Assembly (NCBI GenBank): GCA_963682025.1
Contig: OY821517.1
Location: 96,579,946 to 96,643,945 of the forward strand
Origin: Cordilura impudica
Taxonomy: Eukaryota > Arthropoda > Insecta > Diptera > Scathophagidae
Length of the DNA: 64,000 bases
Reading direction: 5' to 3'
Position 1 is the stretch's first letter. Every line of letters starts with the position of its first letter. Below, piece by piece: positions 11,923 to 24,090 of the stretch. The notes below the pieces were generated by a model. That model was not told the origin of the DNA. It ran no database searches and saw only the letters and a list, made by a program, of their open reading frames with translations. The translations under genes and the position numbers were made by a program.

Positions 11923-12556
11923 TTATACCCTATACCACTATGTGGTTTGGGTATAATGACTTTGTGCTGCTGTTTGTAACAACCAAAAATATTTGACCCA
12001 TCTTTAATTATATCGATCGAATCAGAATCACTTTTTGAGTTGATTTAACAATGTCCGTCCGTCCGTCCGTCCGTCTGTGTGTCCACGTAAAGCTTGTAAT
12101 CAAACTGCAGGTCGAAAATATGAATATATTTTGATGAAATTTGGTATGTAAGCTTTTATTGGCCATGGGATGAAGACTGTTGAAATTGCTGAGAATCGGT
12201 CCATGTTCAGACCTAGCACCCATACAAATGACCCCTATGAAATCGACATAAATTGCCATAAGTTCCAAATTATCATATAGATCTCAGTCAAATTGGGTTT
12301 GTATGTGTTTATTATGTCCATTAATCAGTAGTCCAAAAATGATACCTATGGGACAACTCTTAGTGATAGGCCCCATATAGTGCTGCTTCCCGATCTTCAC
12401 TTAAATCTATCAAAAAACAAAAATATTGCACAGATTTTTCTCGAATTTGGTTTGTATATACTTTTTCAAAGTATAAGTGACTATACCAAATATGGTCAGG
12501 ATCGGTCCATTTTTCAACCTAGTCGGGCTAGACCGACTATAATTTTCTTACTTGTT
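11923..12556 (-). mobile_element. HINE, minus strand, internal deletion
   Basis: The terminal hairpin TTATACCC...GGTTTGGGTATAA is at the left. GTCC repeats (five units plus GTCT) lie at 12056-12078. The 5' palindrome is at the right with one change (GTCGGGCTAGACCGAC). About 150 bp are missing between the palindrome and the conserved CGGTCCATTTTT block. Its 5' end abuts the TTAA of the next element directly. Confidence 0.85.
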
Positions 12557-12559
12557 TAA

Positions 12560-14373
12560 CCTTCATCTCACCCTTGTGTGGAAAACCACACAATATGAAA
12601 ATATTTTGTACACAGAAAAAATAATAATTAAGCGATGTTCATGAAATTTCTTGATTTTTGCTGTCGCATCAATTTTATACAGAAAACGTATTAATTGATT
12701 CAAAAACATTTTTTTACAACGAGATATGTAAAAAGTGACGTTGCTTACCCTGGTGTGTGGTTTTCTACACATATGTAATTTATATATATTTTGTACTAAG
12801 AACATAATTTTTTGCCATCAAATGTCCATTCCTATTGATGTTATGACAAGCTGTGTACCTATTATACAATACAAACAATTGGCAATGTTATTCTGAAGTG
12901 ATCAAATGCATATGCAAAGGAACAATGCTGTGAAAGCTATACCGAAATCGACTCAAACTTGTTACATGCATATATCGGTGTTCCTATTTTGGCTGGACTT
13001 TACAGGTCTATGCTTCCAACTAATCTAATGATTTAGATATAATTGTGATAATTTAGATGAAAGAATGAGACAATGTTGGACTTATTTAGAGCGATGATGT
13101 CGAAGAAGATATTTCAATACATGAATAGTGTTATTTGGTTCGATAACATTATAAGCAGACATCAAAAAAGCTTTACGGAATAATTTGCTGCAATTAGTGA
13201 AATATTCGACAAATGGTCTGAACTATTATTACTGCAAACCATCTGAATGTGTTACAGTTGAATAACAATTGCTAGGTTTTCATAGGAGATGCAAGTTTCA
13301 ACAACATATGCCTTCTAAGCCGATATGGAATTAAATTTTGGGTTTTAGTTTGCTCTAAAACTTATTACGTTTAGAATATGCAACCATATTTGGGTAAACC
13401 AGTTAGTGGTTTAGCTGAAAAAAATTAAGGTGAACGTGTAGTTTTGAATTATGTTGGAAGAGTGAAGAGTTATAACATAACAGTGGGCAAATTTTTCTGA
13501 TCTTGCGAATTTGCCCAAAAGTTGTTATCCAAATTGGCAAACAAACAAATGATGCGAAGAGTTTTCTTGCGTGAGCTTAGAATAGCTCTTGTATTAGCAA
13601 CAATTTACAAAATGAATCAGTGGGGGAGCCCAGTTGCTCAATAGCGCATTCCGCATCTTCAATGTTTCGTCAACCTTCATAATCTGGAGAGCGCTCATCA
13701 GTACCATTCGACATTACCCCAAAAAGATCAAAATGTGTTTCTCTGAATATCGAAGGAAAAGCTAGATGTTACATATGTTATTACGAGAAGTCGACAACTA
13801 AGAACAATGTATATAAAACGATGTGCTGTTTCTACCAAGAAGAAGCATACTAATAACCCTAATGTTTATTTAAATGTATTGAAGAGAAACTAATTTGAAG
13901 TAATAGATACTACCATTTTATCCTGATTTTTACCAAACGTATATTATTTGAAAGGTATTTCTTTCTAGCCGCTTTGCAGATTTTCAGATTTTAAAATTTT
14001 TCCCTTTATTTTGTGTAAATTGCATTTAAAGTGGCTACTAACACATACACAAAATTATACAATGCTATGTGTGTGTTTATTAAATTTGTTAATGTGTTTC
14101 TAATAAAAATGAGTTTGTTTTTTGTGGTGATTTGTGAATTGGCTTTAATCGATTAGCATACCTTTAGGGTCTTTATTTAATAAAAAAAAATTTCATAGAA
14201 TTTGCACTCGAATTTCGAGGGCTGGAATCTGCTACTATATGTTATTGATGGTAAATCGTGATTTTAAATAAAAAAATATATGTTGCTAGTGCAAAATATG
14301 TAGATATCCCGTATGTGTGGAAAACGACACACGAGGGTAAACAAGGTAAGTTTTTTTGAGGGTGAGATGAAGG
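12560..14373 (+). mobile_element. Old piggyBac-like element with intact ends
   Basis: Fourteen-base perfect inverted ends, CCTTCATCTCACCC and GGGTGAGATGAAGG, are flanked by TTAA at 12556-12559 and 14374-14377, the piggyBac signature. Subterminal palindromes of the type GTGTGGAAAACCACAC occur at about 12576, 12756 and 14314. Between about 12960 and 13630 the plus strand retains fragments of a piggyBac transposase: IFQYMNSVI, PSECVTVEEQLLGF (first catalytic Asp replaced by Glu), RCKFQQHMPSKP, then a frameshifted VGKPVSGLAE-like block and RELRIALVLATIYKMNQ. Stops occur in every frame. It belongs to a different lineage from the 57.2-kb piggyBac, since neither the ends nor the protein match closely. 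A small MITE sits inside its 3' third. Confidence 0.85.
13976..14232 (+). mobile_element. MITE-like repeat, copy 1
   Basis: About 257 bp bounded by GCAGATT and AATCTGC. It recurs inverted at 15706-15954 with rough identity of three quarters across its length, including TTGTGAATTGG and TAAATTGC blocks. It has no coding capacity. It lies inside the piggyBac-like element, so it inserted later or was carried as cargo. Confidence 0.6.
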
Positions 14374-14377
14374 TTAA

Positions 14378-15700
14378 TAATAATAACTTGCCAAAATACT
14401 TATGCCAACACCTCGATTTTACTTTCATTCATATCTTTTGCATTTTTTAATTTTATTGAGTTATTTTTTAGTTTATATTAGCAAAATTTACACAAAACAA
14501 AAAAAAAAACATAATATTCTATAAAGACAACTAAAAGTTGAATACAAAAAAGCATCATTTTGTTTTTGTCAAAATAATTTTGCCACCTAATGTATATGAA
14601 GTAAACACGAAAAAATATTTTATTCTTATCAATAACTCAATATAATACTTTGATATAAGCACAAGTAACCTCAGTTTATATGGTTTTGATGAGACCATTC
14701 CTGATGTTTTTCTAATAGAAATTGGCAGATGTTATCGCATGAATTTGATTTCATCAATCCGATTAGACCATTTTATAGAACTTTTTATATTGATTGCCGT
14801 GTAGTTGACCTCCTTCGACTAAAAATATTATTATAGTTTGAATTTACATTTACACAAATACAACCAAATGGATGGACAGAAGTTGTTTGGACGACCAATT
14901 AATGGAAATGGTTTTAAATAAAGTCATCATTCTCGAAACTGAATGGTAATGTAGGGGGAATGCCGTTGACTAAAAAACCAAATCCCATTTCATGGTATTA
15001 AATAGATTCTACAACTAGTGGCTTGTTTTTTGTAAACTATGCATTTCATCTTTTTAATTGAATGTTATATTATATTATATGTTATGTTATGAAACATATA
15101 ATAAAGCAGAAATTGGTCTATACTAAATATCTATACCCATCATTTATTATATAAGGTCAGACATAGAAGGAAAATATTCCCACATGTACTTAAGACAAAA
15201 ATTCTAACTGTGAAATTCCATAAATCAGATAATTAAATTAATAACTACAATTTCAATAAAACTAATTGTTTAAAATGTTTTTCATAAACAAAAATTTAAT
15301 TAATTAGCACTAATTTTTAACACCACTCGCCCACAAGACCATAGTGTATATTGGCCACATTTCAAGCATTACCCTACATAAATATAATTTATTTTTCTCT
15401 ATTTGTTTTTATATATTAACAAGTCGTTGTAAACATTTTAAAAATTTCACTATAAATAATGAGGGTATAAGAAATTTCGTCATCTTGCTTCGGTATAGCC
15501 GAATATATGTTTGTTTATATCTGCTATTTATACAAGTATGAAAAAATATAATAGCTCCAAAAACTATTTTAATGCATTCTCATTTCCGTTTTATGAGAAC
15601 ATTAAATTTTCAACAAGTTCATTTTTAATGTCTAAACAATAGATCAAACAATCACAAACCATATTTTTAGATTTATATTAATTCTAATCATATTTTTTTA
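14378..15700. other. AT-rich spacer between the inverted MITE copies
   Basis: There are no recognisable motifs. A 65-codon frame at 15344-15541 is low-complexity. TTATA-rich direct repeats lie at 15064-15090. Nothing else is supported. Confidence 0.45.
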
Positions 15701-15705
15701 AACTA

Positions 15706-15954
15706 GCAGATTCCAGCGGTCGAAATCCGAGTGTAATTTCTAGGTAGCTTTATTTTTCAACTAACCCAATTCACAAACCAACACTTTTATGGTTTATTAT
15801 GATTGTGATTGAAGATAGCAAACTCATTAACAAACAAATTGCCAAATTTAGTAAAACACATATAGCATATATATAATTTTATGTATGTGTCAGTAGCAAC
15901 TTTAAAAGCAATTTACTCAAAATAAACGAAAATATGTAAAAATCTGTAAATCTG
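15706..15954 (-). mobile_element. MITE-like repeat, copy 2 (inverted)
   Basis: This is the reverse-complement partner of 13976-14232, with the same GCAGATT termini. The pair encloses about 1.47 kb. Confidence 0.6.
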
Positions 15955-16273
15955 CAAAGGTAGAACAAAATATCGGGCACAAGAAATCGCCTAGCCTATT
16001 AATATTATAAATATATATTTATCATATTCATAAAGACAGAAAATAGTTTTATTTAACTGCGTTGTTGGTAACTCGTTTTCTTGATTATTTTTTTATTAGG
16101 CACATATTTTGTAATCGATTTTAAACCAACGTTCCACTGAGCTAGAACCTTGCAACTTTATAAAGGTAAGAACTATGATAGACAGAGTTATGAAATTTTG
16201 AGTGTGTCCATAAAAATGTTGGTATTGGAACAATTTGCGTGGCACCTGCCATACAAAGTAAAAGTGATACAAA

Positions 16274-16731
16274 TCTTATATATTAAAAGAATTTATGAAT
16301 AGACTTTGCATTCAAGATTTTTTTCAATATTTTTCTTCTCTCAAACCTCTATAACTAGAATTCTAATTAACGGAGGCTGTTGACAAAGGTCTAAAAACAC
16401 TCAGTGGATCAAGCTCCTTCTTTTGAGCTATTAACTGCTTAAATTCGTTGGGTTTGAGGAAAGTTATGCGTGGAGAATCAACTTTACTTTTGCTGTACGT
16501 TAACTTATCTTGGCATATTTTGGCATTACTGTACGTTTACATCTCTTGGCAAATTCGTTGGGTTTGAGGAAAGTTATGCGTGGACAATCAACTTTACTTT
16601 TACTGTACGTTAACTTCTCTTGGCATATTTTGGCATTACTGTACGTTAACTTCTCTTGGCAAATTTTGGTATTATATTATAAAAATTAATATAATATAAT
16701 ATAATGCTGCGGAGCAGCAGGCGTCCTCTAG
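16274..16731 (+). mobile_element. Short non-autonomous Helitron
   Basis: It begins TCTTATATATTAAAAG directly after an A at 16273. It ends with the hairpin GCTGCGGAGCAGC, nine spacer bases and CTAG at 16728-16731, followed by T. This matches the canonical Helitron rule (5' TC, 3' hairpin plus CTRR, insertion between A and T, no target duplication). It has no coding sequence. Most of its 458 bp is the 110-bp tandem duplication listed separately. Confidence 0.72.
16441..16660 (+). repeat. 110-bp tandem duplication within the Helitron
   Basis: Two units start AAATTCGTTGGGTTTGAGGA at 16441 and 16551, differing at only a few bases. Each contains two internal copies of a CTGTACGTTWACWTCTCTTGGC-type submotif. 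The near identity suggests recent duplication. Confidence 0.85.
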
Positions 16732-17159
16732 TTAACTTTTAAAATATTTATGGAAAGTTGGGATACGAATAAAGGAAATGACTTGGATTTTCTTAGATAA
16801 GTTAAGAAAATAAATTACTAAAAATAAGTTATGCAGAATTTCACATACAAAAGACTATAAAGCAGAAAATACTTATTTAAATAGGAAAATTTAAATATAA
16901 TACGTTTTAACATGTAGCAAACTGTCTTTGGATTTTCTAGCATTAATCAGCGGTCGGCATTTCATAGCACAATTGTGCGGAGACCACTTCACACATATAC
17001 TTGTGCTCTTTCATTTAGTGTTCGTTGAGATAGCAAAGTATGCACATGCGGCGGATGCTTTTATATTTTTCCAGCAATACTTCCCCAACAATCATTTTAA
17101 ATTGATAGTGAATTTCAAAAAATATATTATGATTGATAATGCATTTGGTAACGTGCAAT

Positions 17160-19425
17160 GAATTTTATGTTGTGAAATATTTAATGAAAAAAGGGAATAT
17201 GTCATTAAAAGACATTATGATGCCTTTCATAGTGATATGAATAATTTTCAAGGTAAGGAAAGAGAAACGCTTTTAAATAAAAATAAAAGAATGGTTGCCA
17301 GCTGTAGATCAAAACGAGCAAAAGTAAGAAAATAAAAAAGTGCAATTAGAGATATCAACGTTAATAAGCTTGGATATTGTTAGGCATGGAAGGCCATTTT
17401 CAGATGGGATATTTGTTAAAAATCTTTTAGATAAAATTTTGCAAAAGCTTAATTATAATTACTAAAGTGTAGTATGGCGTTTTATTGAAGTAGGAAAATC
17501 TGTAGAACCTGGTATTAAGGAAAAATTAATAAATTTTAAATTTGTGTCTTTTTGTCTAGATAAAAGCACAAACATTAATGATCTTACCCAACTGGTAATA
17601 TGTATTCGGTGTCTAGATAGGGACTATAATGTTTTTGAAACAATGTTTTCTCTCGAAACATTTTACGGATACGTAACGGGCAAGCTTTTATTTGATGTAG
17701 TTAGTGATAAGCTTTTTTCTATTATAGACACAAAAAAAATTGTTGGAGTCTGTACAGATGGTGCAAATGTAATGATCGAAAAATACGAAGGTTTCATAGG
17801 GCAATTAAAACAAGTAAGAAAATTATAGTCGGTCTAGACCGGCAATGCGATACCCTATACCATGCGTTTAGAAACCCTATCTCTTAGGCCCAACTAACTG
17901 GACATAGAAAATAAGCAAAAACCAAATTTGAGTGGGATTTTTATTAATTTTTTTTGGCTGCAGATATGAAAAAGTTCATATCGGATGCTATATCTATATG
18001 TGGACTAGGTCCAAAAATGAACCAATCCTGATCATGTTTGGTAAAGTCTCTTGTATTTTGCAAAAATATATACAAACAAAATTTGAGAAGAATCAGTGCA
18101 TTATTTTTGTTTTAATAGATTTAAATGAAGATCGGGAAGCAGTATATATGGGGCCAAAGGCATAATTTTTGGACTACTCATTAATGGATGTAATGAACGC
18201 ATACAAACCCAATTTGAGTAAGATCTATATGACAATTTGGATCTTATGGCAATTTATGTCGATTTCATAGGGGTAATTTATATTTGGGCTGAACATGGAC
18301 CGATTCTCACCAATTTCAATACCGTCCATTCCATGGCCGATAAAAGCTTATATACCAAATTTCATCAAAATATGTTCATATTTGCGACCTGCAGTTTGAT
18401 TACAAAATTTACATGGACACACAGACGGACGGACGGACGGACGGACATTGTTAAATCAACTCAAATAGTGATTCTGATTTGATCGGTATAATTAAAGATG
18501 GGTCTAGGTCAAATATTTTTGGTTGTTACAAAAAGCAGCACAAAGTCATTATATCCAAACCACATAGTGGTATAGGGTATAAAAAGTGGAATTTTAGTTC
18601 ACAGCTTTCACTGTGGCATTAATCAGGCTATTCTTGCATCCAAATTTATAACTAAATACCCTGCCATTAAAGCTGCAGAACGAATAATTAATAAAATATG
18701 AGGAGGGCATTATGCCCTCACTCACAGAAAGTTTGTTAGTTTTTTGAAAAGCAAAAACGCTGCATAAAATGATCTCAAAATGTTTACTGCAGTTCGTTGG
18801 TTAAGCCGTGGTGATTGTCTATAAATAGATTATTTGAATTGAGAGAAGAAGTGGTGCAGTTCTTAGAAACGGAAAATATGGAAGAGTGGGCAATACAGGC
18901 CTTAAAAGATGATCAATTTATTTTAGATTTAGCTTTTTTAACAGATTTTAAATGAATTTAATTTAGAACTGCAAGGAAATGGAAAGAATTTATGTGATTT
19001 GTCCAAAATTCTTTTTAACTTTAAGACAAAAATATTTTTACTATTTTCCCAAATTCATTCGGGTGATTTTTCCAGTTTTCCAAAAACTTTTCTTATAAAT
19101 GACAAGCAGAAGAATGTCATAAAATTTGAGACACTTTTGTATAATTTTCAAGACATGTTTAAAGATTTTGAAAATATACAACCATTGCTTGATCTTGTCG
19201 AAAACCATTTCAATTGTGATGCCACTAAGTACGAGTTTGAAATACAAACGGAACCGATTATACTTCGAAGCGAATTAAATGATCCCCACAAAATTAATAT
19301 CATTGAGTTCTGGAAAAATTTGGATAAATTAGCATTTCCCGAGCTCAGAAAAAAATCGTTAAAATGTTTGTCGTTTTTTCCTTCTACTTACCTCTGTGAA
19401 CAAATTTTTTCAGACTTAAAATTAA
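17160..19425 (+). pseudogene. hAT-type (ZBED-like) transposase, split by a HINE
   Basis: The N-terminus (about 17165-17240) keeps a BED-finger remnant, CEIFNEKREYVIKRHYDAFH. A 94-codon open piece (17544-17828) holds CLDKSTNINDLTQL with the first catalytic Asp and VGVCTDGANVM with the second. A HINE interrupts it at 17809-18582. The protein resumes at about 18598 with LVHSFHCGINQAILASK, then FTAVRWLSRG and LFELREEVVQFLE. A 169-codon open piece (18999-19508) ends in the dimerisation-domain signature PSTYLCEQIFSDLK. There are several stops (for example TGA near 18699) and frameshifts. Length and order match vertebrate and insect ZBED5/SCAND3-type hAT proteins. No hAT terminal inverted repeats were found. 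Confidence 0.82.
17809..18582 (+). mobile_element. HINE inside the hAT gene
   Basis: Full structure: the 5' palindrome is slightly altered (GTCGGTCTAGACCGGC), the GGAC array at 18422-18447 has about six units, and the 3' hairpin is present. It sits between two recognisable halves of the hAT protein, so its ends can be set against coding sequence. Confidence 0.88.
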
Positions 19426-19509
19426 TTTTTTTCCTCAAATTTAGAACACATTTTATTATCTTTTTAATCGAATATCCTTTTCTAATTCAAGAAGAAATAA
19501 TTCTATAAT

Positions 19510-19845
19510 TCAAATAAGACATAAAAGTTTGGTCTCTGAATGGCGGATCTATATACACTGCATACGTCTTTGGAACTTGCTACCGCCAACATTACAATAT
19601 TTAAGCAACGCAGGACATTTTAGGAAACAAGTTTTCCAATTTTTCAATACCATTGTTAAAACTTTGCTTTGTTTTGAATATATGTTACATAATAATTTTT
19701 GTTATCTTATTTTATACAAATTATAAACTATGTTATATTTTCATTAAATACTGTATCACATTATACCGATCCTGTACTTTAATTATAAGACTCTTAGTCT
19801 TGTTGTGCAGGAAACCAAATAAATAAATAAATAAAAATAAATAAA
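19510..19845 (+). mobile_element. Non-LTR retrotransposon 3' end
   Basis: The frame contains CIRLWNLLPPTLQYLSNAGHFRKQVFQFF, the C-terminal RLWNxLP signature common to CR1 and Jockey-type ORF2 proteins. About 130 bp of 3' UTR and an (AAAT)n tail (19815-19845) follow. Only the last 65 codons remain, a heavy 5' truncation typical of these elements. It abuts the hAT relic. Confidence 0.7.
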
Positions 19846-19849
19846 TTTT

Positions 19850-20895
19850 ATTAATAAGAAATTGTCATAAGAGTATAAATACAGGGAATTTGTATGTGTA
19901 AATAAATAAGCTTGGAAATATTAGAAGTTCCGTTTGTTTATCAATCTCGATGTTAGTTTCTTTTCTACATTGGTAATGGTAATTTGAAGCGCTCGATTTC
20001 GTGTTTGTTGGGTAGTTCGCGCACACACAACCTCATTTTACGCTTTGCCAATCTATGCACTAAATACAGAAAAGTACCTTTACATATGATTTTGGGAAGG
20101 TCAGAACTTGCATTGCTTTACTCTTGAAGGTATTGTATTCTTCAACAGCAAAAAAATGGTATTAACATCATGATATAGTTGCCATGCCTGGATAATTTAC
20201 TCTATATGTCATTTTGATTACAATAAAACAACTATTAAGTTGTAACACGCCTTAGTCTCCTTTTGAAAAATTAAATCGCCTTTACTTTAATATTTACTAA
20301 ATTTTGAGTTATTATCGTATTTCTTTTGATTGATTTTTTTTTTGTACGTATTTTTTTTTTTTTTTTTTGTATACTTAAATAAAAATTTTAAAATAAATAC
20401 ATACATATATCGAGTTTTGTTTTTTTGTCCATTCGCAATATGTAAGATGTGATTTTTTTTCTAATATAATGCTGGTTTTTAAAATTTCAAATTCATTTGT
20501 TTCATATTGAATAATTTTCAATTCATCTGACTTCTACAGAATAATATGTTGTTGTTCCATAGATTTGTAGAATTTGTAATTATTGTGTTATAAAAATATT
20601 TGTTCCTGCGATATTATACTTTTTTGGGAATTCATTTGGGTATTTATAAAAAGATTTGAATTCTGAATTTGGAAATTACTGATTGTCAACCAGTTGATAT
20701 CTCTTTTCAAATTAGTAATTTTTTTTAATGTTTTCAACAACACGTGATTGCTAGATACCAAAAAGCGGAACACATTGTATCAAAACTATATTAAACATGA
20801 TTATATTGTACTACCATTGTGGAAAAGGCATGTATTTTTTATTAAATCTAATATTGATGAAATGCTACAATAAACTTTTATCGTTTTTAGGTTCA
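19850..20895. other. AT-rich spacer, nothing recognised
   Basis: Poly-T runs at 20331-20369 and short frames only. No known motifs were seen on either strand. Confidence 0.45.
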
Positions 20896-20902
20896 GTCAT
20901 AT

Positions 20903-21380
20903 GAAGACCGCGGTTTAGACCGACTATACGACACCCTATACCTTGCGTTTATAGACCTTATCTCTTAAGCCCAACTAATTGGATATAGAAAATAAATTTG
21001 AGTGGCATTGTTATTTTTTTCCTTTGAATATGAAAAACTTCATATCGGATCCTATATTTATATGGGGACTAGGTCGAAAAATGGACCGATCCTGACCATA
21101 TTTGGTGAGGTCATTAATTTTTTGCAAGAACATATACAAACCAAATTTGAGAAAAATCTGTATAATATTGTTGTTTTTTGATAGATTTAAGTGAAAATCG
21201 GGAAGCAGCTTTATATGGGGCCTATGATTAAGAATTTTCTTATAGGGTTTATTTTTGAGCTTCTGATTAATCGCAGTAATAAACAAACACAAACCCAATT
21301 TGACCGAGATCTATGGGCTAATTTGGAATTTATGAAAATTTAAATCGGTCTGAACATGCACTGATTTTCGTAAAGCGCGA
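20903..21380 (+). mobile_element. HINE, 5' portion only
   Basis: The palindrome (CGGTTTAGACCG), the ACACCCTATACC box and the internal GATATGAAAAA and ATGGGGACTAGGTC blocks are present. Homology stops near 21380, before the GGAC array, and the 3' half is missing. Confidence 0.75.
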
Positions 21381-22460
21381 TATATTTGAATACCTCAATT
21401 TACTATATTTTGTTGTTTCTATTTTAATTTGTCTGTTACTTAATATCAGTCGAGGAACTAATTCTGTGGCTGATTTACGATCACACAAACCTTTCGGAGC
21501 TCTTGGAATCCACCAGAGTTCGTTCCATGTTGTACACGGTCCCCACGTGAAGGACGTGTGTCCCTCGGTTGGTTGGGGTGGGTAAGTGTGAGCCGGGGTT
21601 CGGTTATATATAAAGAATTATTTACAAGATTAGTGGTTAATGGATCACTAAGATTTTCTGAAAGAAAATGATTTAATTTAATGGACAACTGGTCAAAAAG
21701 CTCAGGTGCAGATATATACACATACACATACATATACACATTTGCCAAAAAAGAAATTGTAGTAGTATAAACTTAACCTTTAATAACAACACTATTAACA
21801 ACGTAACTAATTGTAAAATATTAGGACTAAACATTGGTTGTAAATATAGCTTTAAGAATCATTGTAAGTATTTAAAAAATAAAGTGTAGTTACCTACAGC
21901 AAAGCAGCTAATTCAAATCTCAAAATGTCAAAGTCATCCCTAATGCTTTCATCAGAGCAAGCCTACGAGCTCTCAGAACTACAACAATACCTGAGAATAA
22001 TGGAAATTTGAATGCATAAATATTCAAGCAATTCAAAAAATAACGATTGTTTGTTTGAATAGAGTTGTTTCTTCTGAGATTTATACGAATTAAAAGCTGT
22101 ACGGTATGAAAACTGATTCTTAACCACACTGCTCGTAGGTCTGACTTTAGGTAAGTGTGTTAAAGCGCTGAAGCATTAAGTAAAATGAAGAAATGATAGA
22201 GGAATTCTCACAGATTAAGAATCAATAAACCGTTTTAAAAGCGTATAAAAATTATTGATGATAGAGCTCCGCAAACTTGGAATTTTTTTAGCTTTTAGAA
22301 AAAGGCGCAAAATTTTTTGAAAAATATCCTCTTTCAAATCAGATTGTAGGTAAACTAATGAACCAATTTTGGTGTCGTTTGAAAGGGGTTTTAGTTTTTA
22401 CAAATCAAAATAAAAATTATGTTATTTGGTCCCTTACTTTTTCTAGTCTCAGGTTGTCAA
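21381..22460. other. Spacer with a GC-richer patch, unassigned
   Basis: The patch 21480-21610 (CACGTGAAGGACGTGTGTCC, GTGGGTAAGTGTGAGCCGGG) is richer in GC than its surroundings and is followed by TATATATAAAG. It could be part of a retroelement LTR, but no partner copy is in the window. The rest is featureless. Confidence 0.35.
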
Positions 22461-22461
22461 A

Positions 22462-23035
22462 TCTATTTATATAAAATTCATTTTCTGTTTGTTTGTTTGT
22501 TTGTTTGTTTGACCGCTATACAAATTTTTACTTTTCAACGGATTTTCCTGAAATTTTGTACACACGATCTCTATACCCCAGGAAAGGTCACCGTATACTT
22601 TTTACCGGCCACGCCTACTTTTACGCCCACTTTTTATGTAAAATTCATTTTCTGTTTTATTCATATTTGTTCACTATTTTTATTTTTCAAAGGATGTCTA
22701 AAATTTGGTCACACTATCTCTATACTACAGGGAAGGTCACCATATGCTTCTTACAGGCCACGCCTACTTTGCGCCAACTTCTATGTATACAAAACTTATT
22801 TTATCCTTTTATTTGTTTCTTTATTTGATTGATATACAAACTTTTATTTTTCAATGGCTTTCTCCGAAATTGAGTACATATTCCAGGGAAGGTCGTCATA
22901 TGATTTTTACCGACCATGCCTATTTTTACGCCCAATTTTCTTATAAAATTCATTTTTGTTGTGTGGTATATTTCTTCCCTATACAAATTTGTACTTTTCA
23001 ACGGATTTCTCTGAAATTTGGTTTACAGGGAAATA
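22462..23035 (+). repeat. Tandem array, four units of about 150-165 bp
   Basis: Units begin TAAAATTCATTTT at about 22472, 22638, 22789 (degenerate) and 22944. Each contains a CAACGGATTT(T)CC-like block, a CAGGGAAGGTC block and CCACGCCTAC. Unit 1 has an extra (TTTG)n stretch at 22486-22511. Confidence 0.75.
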
Positions 23036-23324
23036 GCTACACGGTGAACAAATTCCCCAAACTTAAAAAAAGGTACCCACAAGAAATGAACAAATTCGCC
23101 ATTTTTAATCGAAATAAAAATTGAACTTACTCCCCAAATTCATTCTTAAATTTTTACACATTTTTATTTAATGAATTTTGTTAAATATTTATTTTAGTAA
23201 AGGTTTGCATACTGCTCTCAATATATGTCCTACAATAAATGCATTTAAAATGAGTATTCTTTTCAATAGCATCATTTCGTTGCGCGGAAGCTATGTGCAC
23301 GGGGAATACTGCTTAGCCTGAATA

Positions 23325-24090
23325 TCGGAATGATCTGAAAAATATATTTTGACAATTAAAATAAGTTGGCAACAGCTGCGCGGCAGCACAGGAGTGGCTG
23401 CCAAATGCGCGGAAACAGCGCGCGAACGCGACGGATGCGGACGCGACGCGCTCTCGGAACACAGCTCAGCTAAAATATCGCAATGCTCTTTAAATATGTT
23501 TTAGGAATTAAAATAAGTTAACCAGAACTAAGCGGCAGCACGGGTAGTAGCTGCGAGGAAGCGCCGCGAGGCGCGCGGACGCGGACGCGACGGATACGGA
23601 CGCGACGCGCTCGCGGAAAACAGCTCAGCTAAAATATCGCAATGATCTGAAAAATATATTTTAGCGATTAAAATAAGTTGACAAAAACTGCGCGGCAGCA
23701 CAGGTGTGGTTGCCAAACGCGCGGAAGCGGCGCGCGGTGCGCGACCGCGGCCTCGGACGCGACGGATGTGGACGCGACGCGCTCTTGGAACACAGCTCAG
23801 CTAAAATATCGCAATGCTCTAAAAAATATGTTTTAGGAATTAAAATAAGTTAACGAGAACTAAGCGGCAGCACGGGTAGTAGCTGCGAGGAACCGGCGCG
23901 AGGCGCGCGGACGCGGACGTGACGGATGCGGACGCGACGCGATCGCGGAACACAGCTCAGCTAAAATATTGCAATGATCTGAAAAATATATTTTGGCGAT
24001 TAAAATAAGTTGACAACAACTGCGCGGCAGCACGGGTGTGGCTGCCAAACGCGCGGAAGCGGACGCGACTCGCTCGTGGAACACAGCATA
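23325..24090 (+). repeat. CpG-rich higher-order tandem array, alternating A/B units
   Basis: Unit starts lie at about 23325 (A), 23476 (B), 23636 (A), 23806 (B) and 23968 (A, shortened). A units read AATGATCTGAAAAATATATTTT and carry GGCTGCCAAACGCGCGG. B units read AATGCTCTaaaaAATATGTTTT and carry AGCTGCGAGGAA. Both share a core such as CGGACGCGACGCGCTCGCGG and GAACACAGCTCAGCTAAAAT. A resembles A and B resembles B more than A resembles B, giving a dimer period of about 325 bp. Local GC and CpG are far above the rest of the window. Confidence 0.85.

Noticed and set aside
16928..17161. 77-codon frame as part of the hAT protein
   Set aside because: It ends before the BED-like remnant, is in a different frame and has no hAT motif.
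22419..23124. Overlapping open frames of 111-139 codons
   Set aside because: Three frames are open together across an AT-rich tandem array, so they reflect repeat composition rather than a gene.
23528..24084. Arg/Ala/Ser-rich frames on the minus strand of the CpG-rich array
   Set aside because: They are a product of GC-rich tandem DNA. The frames change between units and lack conserved starts.
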